From contig VYCQ01000039.1 of assembly GCA_009843865.1 (NCBI GenBank), forward strand, positions 32,095 through 96,094: DNA of 64,000 nucleotides. Reading direction: 5' to 3'. Origin of the DNA: Acidimicrobiia bacterium (GTDB lineage Bacteria; Actinomycetota; Acidimicrobiia; Acidimicrobiales; Bin134). Made by a program: the position numbers and the translations under genes. The stretch's first letter is position 1. Each line of letters opens with the position of its first letter. The notes beneath the pieces were generated by a model. The model saw only the letters and a list, made by a program, of their open reading frames with translations, did no database searches and was not told the origin of the DNA. Of this stretch, positions 57,533 through 64,000 are shown piece after piece.

Positions 57533-57628
57533 GGAGGTGTTTGAGCACCTGGTGGGCTCCCCCGCCTTCAAAGCGGGTGGGACGGGTGATCCCTGTCCGG
57601 CGGGTTCGATTCCCGTCCACCTCCGCCA
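57533..57628 (+). tRNA. selC: tRNA-Sec(TCA)
   Basis: ggaggtgt...cacctccGCCA, anticodon loop ctTCAaa on cccgc/gcggg stem, long variable arm ggacggg-tgat-ccctgtcc, T-loop ttcgatt; 96 nt including encoded CCA. Confidence 0.85.
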
Positions 57629-57669
57629 AGGAAGCGGTTCGATTTGCTTGTGTATAGGAGAGGGTTGTT

Positions 57670-58368
57670 TTAGAGCAGGTGATTTAGGAGGGTTTGGATG
57701 GGGGCGACCATGCCTGTATAGAAAGGACCGAACTCTGCGTAGCGGGTTGAGACCTCGTCGTAGCGCATGGTGTAAACCACATTTTTGAGGTCGTCAGGAT
57801 GGTTGCAGAACAAGGTTACACCCCATTCGAAGTTGTCAATACCGGTGGAACCGGTGACGAGCTGGAGCACCTTGCCAGCGAAGTTGCGGCCACTGGCTCC
57901 GTGTTCGTACATCAAGGCTTTGCGTTGCTCGAAGGGTAGCTCGTACCAATTTTGTTTTGGCTTGCGACGTTTCGACATGGGGTAGAAGCACCAAGCAGGC
58001 TTTCCCTCAGGGGGTAGCTGGGGATACAACCGGGCTTGCTTGGTCTCTTCTGGCAGACCTTGTGCGTATTCCGACAACTCGGTGAGCGACACGTAAGAGT
58101 CCACGATGTTCATCCCAGCGTGGCTTAGCTGGGTTTGAAGATCTCGCAAGCGCCATAAGTCCTTGTGGAGCCCCATGACCATCAAGTCGGCTTTGTGTCC
58201 TAGTACAGCAACAGTTATCACTTGCACGCCGTGATCTTCTGCTGATTGCAAGGCTTTTATTAAGGGATCTCGTAGGGTGGTGTGGTCTACCTTGCCAAAA
58301 AGGTGTATCACACCTAATCCGATGGAGGGTTCCACAGGAGGTGACGAGTTGGCATGGGTGTGGATCAT
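57670..58368 (-). CDS. hemQ: Chlorite dismutase-family protein (HemQ, coproheme decarboxylase)
   Basis: WCFYPMSKRRKPKQNWYELPFEQRKALMYEHGASGRNFAGKVLQLVTGSTGIDNFEWGVTLFCNHPDDLKNVVYTMRYDEVSTRYAEFGPFYTG. Confidence 0.93.
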   Translation of the reverse strand: MIHTHANSSPPVEPSIGLGVIHLFGKVDHTTLRDPLIKALQSAEDHGVQVITVAVLGHKADLMVMGLHKDLWRLRDLQTQLSHAGMNIVDSYVSLTELSEYAQGLPEETKQARLYPQLPPEGKPAWCFYPMSKRRKPKQNWYELPFEQRKALMYEHGASGRNFAGKVLQLVTGSTGIDNFEWGVTLFCNHPDDLKNVVYTMRYDEVSTRYAEFGPFYTGMVAPIQTLLNHLL

Positions 58369-58414
58369 CGTTGTAAATCTTATTGGTCAGGCTTGAGATG
58401 GGCACTAAGCGAAC

Positions 58415-59731
58415 TCACTCTGTATTGCCCGAGGTTACATCTTCAACCCTTACTACGTTGAGCATACCGTCTTGTATTTTGGCCACTGCGAAACGCCCCA
58501 CCGTAGTGTCACCAACGTCATCTAGCTCTAGGGGGCCCGAGGCCCCATCGTAATCAATATCGGCTCCTTGTGCTAGTAGCGCAGCACACTGAGCAAAGTC
58601 GAAGCACTTTTGCCCGTTTCGTGTTAGCTCGGGTACCACCGCAGTTAGGTCTGGTCCCCGTGATGTACCTGCTGCTAGTGCTCCTAATGTCAACAAGATG
58701 ACACAGTCGTAGTATTGGCCTCCAAAGGCAATGTTGCCGCCTAAGGTTTCTGTGAGCCGTTGGTTGTAGTTGCTGCCTCCTGAGGCTCCGTAGACGGTGA
58801 AGCCATCTAAGGCAGTGGGGTTGCTGGGGTTTGCCTTTGTGGCTAGGTCGGCATCGTATAAGCCTGGGCCTCCGTGGATGGCGCTGGGGGGTATTCCGGC
58901 TTCCAACAAACGACGCAGTAGGCCGATACCCTCAGCGAAAGCCAATACCGTTACGGTGTCGGCTCCTATCTTTTTTACTGATAAGACAATGTCTTCAAAG
59001 TTTGAGGTGTCTTGAGAGAAAGAGATGATTTGGGAGGTAGCACCCAACTCGGCAAGGTGATTTTGTAGGAGGGTGGCTAGCGACTGCCCCCAGTCGTCGG
59101 CACGGGCCAAAATAGCCACGTTGGTAGCGCCTGTTCGGGCCATGTTGTTGGCCATGATCGGTGCATCAGAGGCTGCGGTGGTGACAGTTCTAAAAAAGAA
59201 CTCCGCATTGGCTTGGGTGCTGAAGTTGGGTGATGTGTTTGAACCTGAACATTGGGCTACTTCTGTCTCAAATAGGGTTTGAATTATCGACTGTGAAACG
59301 CCTGATGCCGCAGCTCCCAATATCACATCTGCACCTTCTCCTAAAAGACGGTTGACGGTTTCGGAAGCTACATCAGGGTCGGTGCCGGAATCGCCCTCGA
59401 TGATCCTCACCTTCCCGCCTGCTGCTCGGATGTCTTGGAGTGCTAGCCCCACAGATGTTGTCAGCGGTGGATAGAGGTAGCTGAGGGTACCGGATTCGGG
59501 TAGTACAACACCGATGGTCAACTCATTGCTATTGGCCAAGAACTCAGATGTGATGGATTGGGTTGTGCTTGACGCAGCATCCTTGCCTAGTTGTTCGGTG
59601 TCGGATTGGTTGTCTGCGGATTCGCTGGTGTTAGTGGTGCCGCCAAAGCCAGCCTGATCGGTGGGATCATTGCCACATCCTGTAGCAACAACCACAACAG
59701 CAAGCAAGATGGCCAGCAGGCGTAACAGCAT
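58415..59731 (-). CDS. ABC transporter substrate-binding lipoprotein (LivK/periplasmic-binding-protein type)
   Basis: Lipobox AVVVVATGCGN; LTIGVVLPESGTLSYLYPPLTTSVGLALQDIRAAGGKV; AAASGVSQSIIQTLFE. Confidence 0.87.
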   Translation of the reverse strand: MLLRLLAILLAVVVVATGCGNDPTDQAGFGGTTNTSESADNQSDTEQLGKDAASSTTQSITSEFLANSNELTIGVVLPESGTLSYLYPPLTTSVGLALQDIRAAGGKVRIIEGDSGTDPDVASETVNRLLGEGADVILGAAASGVSQSIIQTLFETEVAQCSGSNTSPNFSTQANAEFFFRTVTTAASDAPIMANNMARTGATNVAILARADDWGQSLATLLQNHLAELGATSQIISFSQDTSNFEDIVLSVKKIGADTVTVLAFAEGIGLLRRLLEAGIPPSAIHGGPGLYDADLATKANPSNPTALDGFTVYGASGGSNYNQRLTETLGGNIAFGGQYYDCVILLTLGALAAGTSRGPDLTAVVPELTRNGQKCFDFAQCAALLAQGADIDYDGASGPLELDDVGDTTVGRFAVAKIQDGMLNVVRVEDVTSGNTE

Positions 59732-59775
59732 TTGGGTAGGCCAGATACAACCCGATATGGAGAGGTTGTGCTGGG

Positions 59776-61474
<1,699 letters not shown>

Positions 61475-61547
61475 AGGTTACCGAGGTTTATAGAAAACGA
61501 CAACCTAAAGGGTTGAAATCAAATCGCGGCCTTCATAAAGGTTAGAT

Positions 61548-61823
61548 TTAGCCTCCTGCCACAGCAGGCACTATGGCCATTACTTGCCCATCGAGTACGG
61601 CGGTTGCCAAGCCTTCGGTGAAGCGCGCATCCTCGTCGTCTACAAACACGTTCACATAGTGGTGTAGTTTGCCTGACTCGTCGATGAGGCGGTTTTGAAA
61701 GCCAGGGTGTACAGCATCTAGGGCGGCGATCACCTCTTGTACGGTGCCTGCGGTAACTACGACTTCGCTAGCACCGCTAGCCAGAGGACGAAGAGTGGTG
61801 GGTATTCGAACAGTCACGCTCAT
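61548..61823 (-). CDS. MoaD/ThiS-family ubiquitin-like sulfur carrier protein
   Basis: VRIPTTLRPLASGASEVVVTAGTVQEVIAALDAVHPGF...VNVFVDDEDARF...IVPAVAGG with terminal GG. Confidence 0.88.
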   Translation of the reverse strand: MSVTVRIPTTLRPLASGASEVVVTAGTVQEVIAALDAVHPGFQNRLIDESGKLHHYVNVFVDDEDARFTEGLATAVLDGQVMAIVPAVAGG

Positions 61824-61929
61824 AGCGCCATGATGCTACCCGATGTATTTGCCAATAGCTGAGCTAATCAGATCTGCCGTATCAGATCTTGATACTGTTG
61901 GTCATTGACACAGCTACATCTATCGAATG

Positions 61930-62589
61930 TCAGCTTGAGCGTTGCGCTAGGTTGTCCGGGCCGATGATGATGAGCACAGAAGCATTGCCAAGTCTGTCAC
62001 GGGGGATGCCCCCCGGCGGGGGATCCGATATGACGAAGAACGGGCCTTCGTTTACTCCCAATTTAGAGGCAATGCACATGGCATCCACCTCATAGCCAGC
62101 ACGATAGTAGAAGGCTGAACCTGTCTGCGGTTGGGCATTGACAGGCGACAAGGTGACGTAGTTGAGGGTGTTCAACTCAGTCGAGAGTCGCCCTGCTGCC
62201 CCCACCACGTTTGTGGAGTTGGCAACTAGCACTTGGATGGTGGCTGGGTTACGACACAGCAGTGGTTCGTCTGAGTCGTTATTGCCTGAGCTGGGATCGT
62301 CGGGGGCTTGCGTTGCTGGAGGATCGGCGGGCTCGGGATCTTCAGAAACCTGCTGGTTATTTGAAGGGTCGTTGTCGGATGGCTCTGGAGTTTCAGCGGG
62401 TGCAGGTGATTGGGTATGTTCGCTGGGGGCTGAGGTTGCAGTAGGAGTGACTTGGCTGGTAGCGGTGGTGGAGTTGTCGTCGTCAAGCCCACGGGCCAGG
62501 ACAAAAGCACCTGCTGCTATCAGTGCTAAGACAAGCAGCATTCCTTTGAGAGCCATTTGGTTGTTGTTGGGGGCTGGGTTTAAATCCAT
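61930..62589 (-). CDS. Membrane-anchored LytR C-terminal domain protein
   Basis: N-terminal TM, Pro/Ser/Asp-rich linker, IQVLVANSTNVVGAAGRLSTELNTLNYVTLSPVNA (LytR_C). Confidence 0.75.
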   Translation of the reverse strand: MDLNPAPNNNQMALKGMLLVLALIAAGAFVLARGLDDDNSTTATSQVTPTATSAPSEHTQSPAPAETPEPSDNDPSNNQQVSEDPEPADPPATQAPDDPSSGNNDSDEPLLCRNPATIQVLVANSTNVVGAAGRLSTELNTLNYVTLSPVNAQPQTGSAFYYRAGYEVDAMCIASKLGVNEGPFFVISDPPPGGIPRDRLGNASVLIIIGPDNLAQRSS

Positions 62590-62623
62590 GATGCTTTTGG
62601 ATCCACCCTTCTATTTTGGGTCA

Positions 62624-62884
62624 TTAGCGAGACGGCTGCCAGCTAGCAGAAGTTTCACCGTATTTGGATCTTCTGCGATTATCGCGCATCCGAAGCAAGC
62701 GACGCACGACCATAGGGTCGTATTTCATGGCATCGGCATCTGCTAGTAAGTCGTTCAGTAGCTGATAATAGCGAGTAGTGGACAACTCAAAACGTTCTCG
62801 TATGGCTGCTTCCTTAGAGCCTGTTTCTTGCCACCAAGTGCGTTCGAAATCTAGGATTTGTTGATCTCGTTTCGTAAGGGCCAT
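62624..62884 (-). CDS. DUF3263 family protein
   Basis: MALTKRDQQILDFERTWWQETGSKEAAIRERFELSTTRYYQLLNDLLADADAMKYDPMVVRRLLRMRDNRRR. Confidence 0.88.
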   Translation of the reverse strand: MALTKRDQQILDFERTWWQETGSKEAAIRERFELSTTRYYQLLNDLLADADAMKYDPMVVRRLLRMRDNRRRSKYGETSASWQPSR

Positions 62885-62961
62885 TGCAATAAGCGTTGCC
62901 GACCGCAGGTCCTTATTCAAGCACCCTTTGTTAAATTGGTTCCGTATGCTTGTTGGGTAGG

Positions 62962-63034
62962 CCCGAGTAGCTCAGTTGGCAGAGCAGCTGTCTTGTAAAC
63001 AGCAGGTCGCAGGTTCGACTCCTGTCTCGGGCTC
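62962..63034 (+). tRNA. tRNA-Thr(TGT)
   Basis: gcccgagtagctcagttggcagagcagctgtctTGTaaacagcaggtcgcaggttcgactcctgtctcgggct. Confidence 0.96.
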
Positions 63035-63296
63035 AATGTGATTTGCGAGGACATGAGAAACGGGTGAAACGGCATATTACATCCACTGGGTTCGCGGAGT
63101 ATCTTCGGTCACGCATGCACGAGGTAAGTGATGGGTTAGGCCCCGTCCTGGTATGCTTATATGCATGGCCGGGCATCAGACACGACCTCGTGCTGATGGG
63201 AACGTATCAAAGCGTGGGAGAGCACCTACGAACGCTCCACCGAAGCCTCCAAACAGAAACGGCAGTTAGCGGGTTTAGCGAGAGTACACCAAGAAG

Positions 63297-63539
63297 ATGC
63301 CTAGCACCCTTCTAGGGTTGTTGGTTGCTGTCTACGCACTGATTTCCGGCTATTGCTATTACGCTGTTAGGCGAAGAACCGTTTCGACGCGTCCTGTGTC
63401 TACGGTGGTCGAGGTAGCGAATTTGTTCGTTGTGGCTATTGTGACCAACACTGCGACACTGGCGCTGTATGGAGTGCTTCAGTGGGTGCCTTGGTTTGGA
63501 GATCACTCACCGAGCGTGCTTGTTGCGTGCTTCGGGTAG
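63297..63539 (+). pseudogene. Short membrane ORF resembling the N-terminal part of DUF6338-type proteins, probably truncated
   Basis: MPSTLLGLLVAVYALISGYCYYAVRRRTVSTRPVSTVVEVANLFVVAIVTNTATLALYGVLQWVPWFG then stop. Confidence 0.4.
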
Positions 63540-63573
63540 GTCGGACAAAATTACTGGCTCTATTGTTAACACT

Positions 63574-63966
63574 GTGCCTGCGTATGACTATAGCTGCCAC
63601 ACTTGCGGTAGCCGCTTTGAGGTGATCCAGTCGTTTAGCGAGGATTCGCTTTTGGTATGCCCCGCTGCTACCTCAGCTGCAAGCCCTGCTTCTTGCACAC
63701 AGCCTGGTGTAGGCAAGGTGTCTAAGATCTTTAGTGTGCCTAGCATCACCTTTAAGGGCGAAGGCTTTTACCGCAATGACAGCGGTGCTTCTAAGGTGCC
63801 TGAATCCAAAGGCAAAGCGGTCAATGAGCCTGCTGGTTCTTCTTCTGATAATTCTGATAATAAGGCAAATAGCAAGGTTGCTTCAGACGGAGATAAGATT
63901 TCATCTTCTTCATCTGGCGAATCTGCTTTTAAATCGGTTGATAGTGGCTCAGAGCGGAAACAATAA
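63574..63966 (+). CDS. FmdB-family zinc-ribbon protein with Ser-rich tail
   Basis: GTG start: VPAYDYSCHTCGSRFEVIQSFSEDSLLVCPA...VGKVSKIFSVPSITFKGEGFYRNDS. Confidence 0.87.
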   Translation: MPAYDYSCHTCGSRFEVIQSFSEDSLLVCPAATSAASPASCTQPGVGKVSKIFSVPSITFKGEGFYRNDSGASKVPESKGKAVNEPAGSSSDNSDNKANSKVASDGDKISSSSSGESAFKSVDSGSERKQ

Positions 63967-64000
63967 GTGGTTCAACCCCTAGCTAGAGTAAGCACGCCGC

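Noticed and set aside
62162-62746. 194-aa plus-strand ORF rich in Ser/Gly/Val
   Set aside because: Antisense shadow of the low-complexity linker of the LytR_C protein.

Overview
The window is a replication-origin-proximal chromosomal segment of an actinobacterium. The lineage is inferred from CrgA, DUF3566, DUF3263, an AccE-like epsilon subunit, PknB/PstP and an actinobacterial-type Tad cluster; it is perhaps Acidimicrobiia-like. Gene order starts dnaA(3' part)-dnaN-recF-DciA/DUF721-gyrB-gyrA-TadE-like-DUF3566-tRNA-Ile. It continues through amino-acid biosynthesis (pheA, asd, lysC), larBC, pstP-pknB-pabA-crgA, aat/accE/accD, recR-dnaX-SRP RNA, lhr, a complete branched-chain amino-acid ABC operon, pyrE, holB-tmk-MFS-topA, nhaA, a STAS/anti-sigma pair, a Tad pilus operon, hemQ, groEL and several tRNAs, one of which is a probable tRNA-Sec. 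Most of it is ordinary core genome. No CRISPR array, intact transposon, prophage or complete defence island was seen. The observations most worth a second look are: (1) an SRP RNA whose terminal stem appears extended by a 16-bp helical module duplicated in both arms; (2) a selC-like tRNA(UCA) with no sel genes nearby; (3) a GC-rich, frameshifted remnant of a type IIG/BREX-like DNA methyltransferase between topA and nhaA; (4) a closely spaced inverted DnaA-box pair beside crgA; (5) a duplicated -10-like element upstream of the Tad operon; and (6) a CIRCE element upstream of groEL. All calls come from reading the sequence and supplied ORFs; no database search was run.
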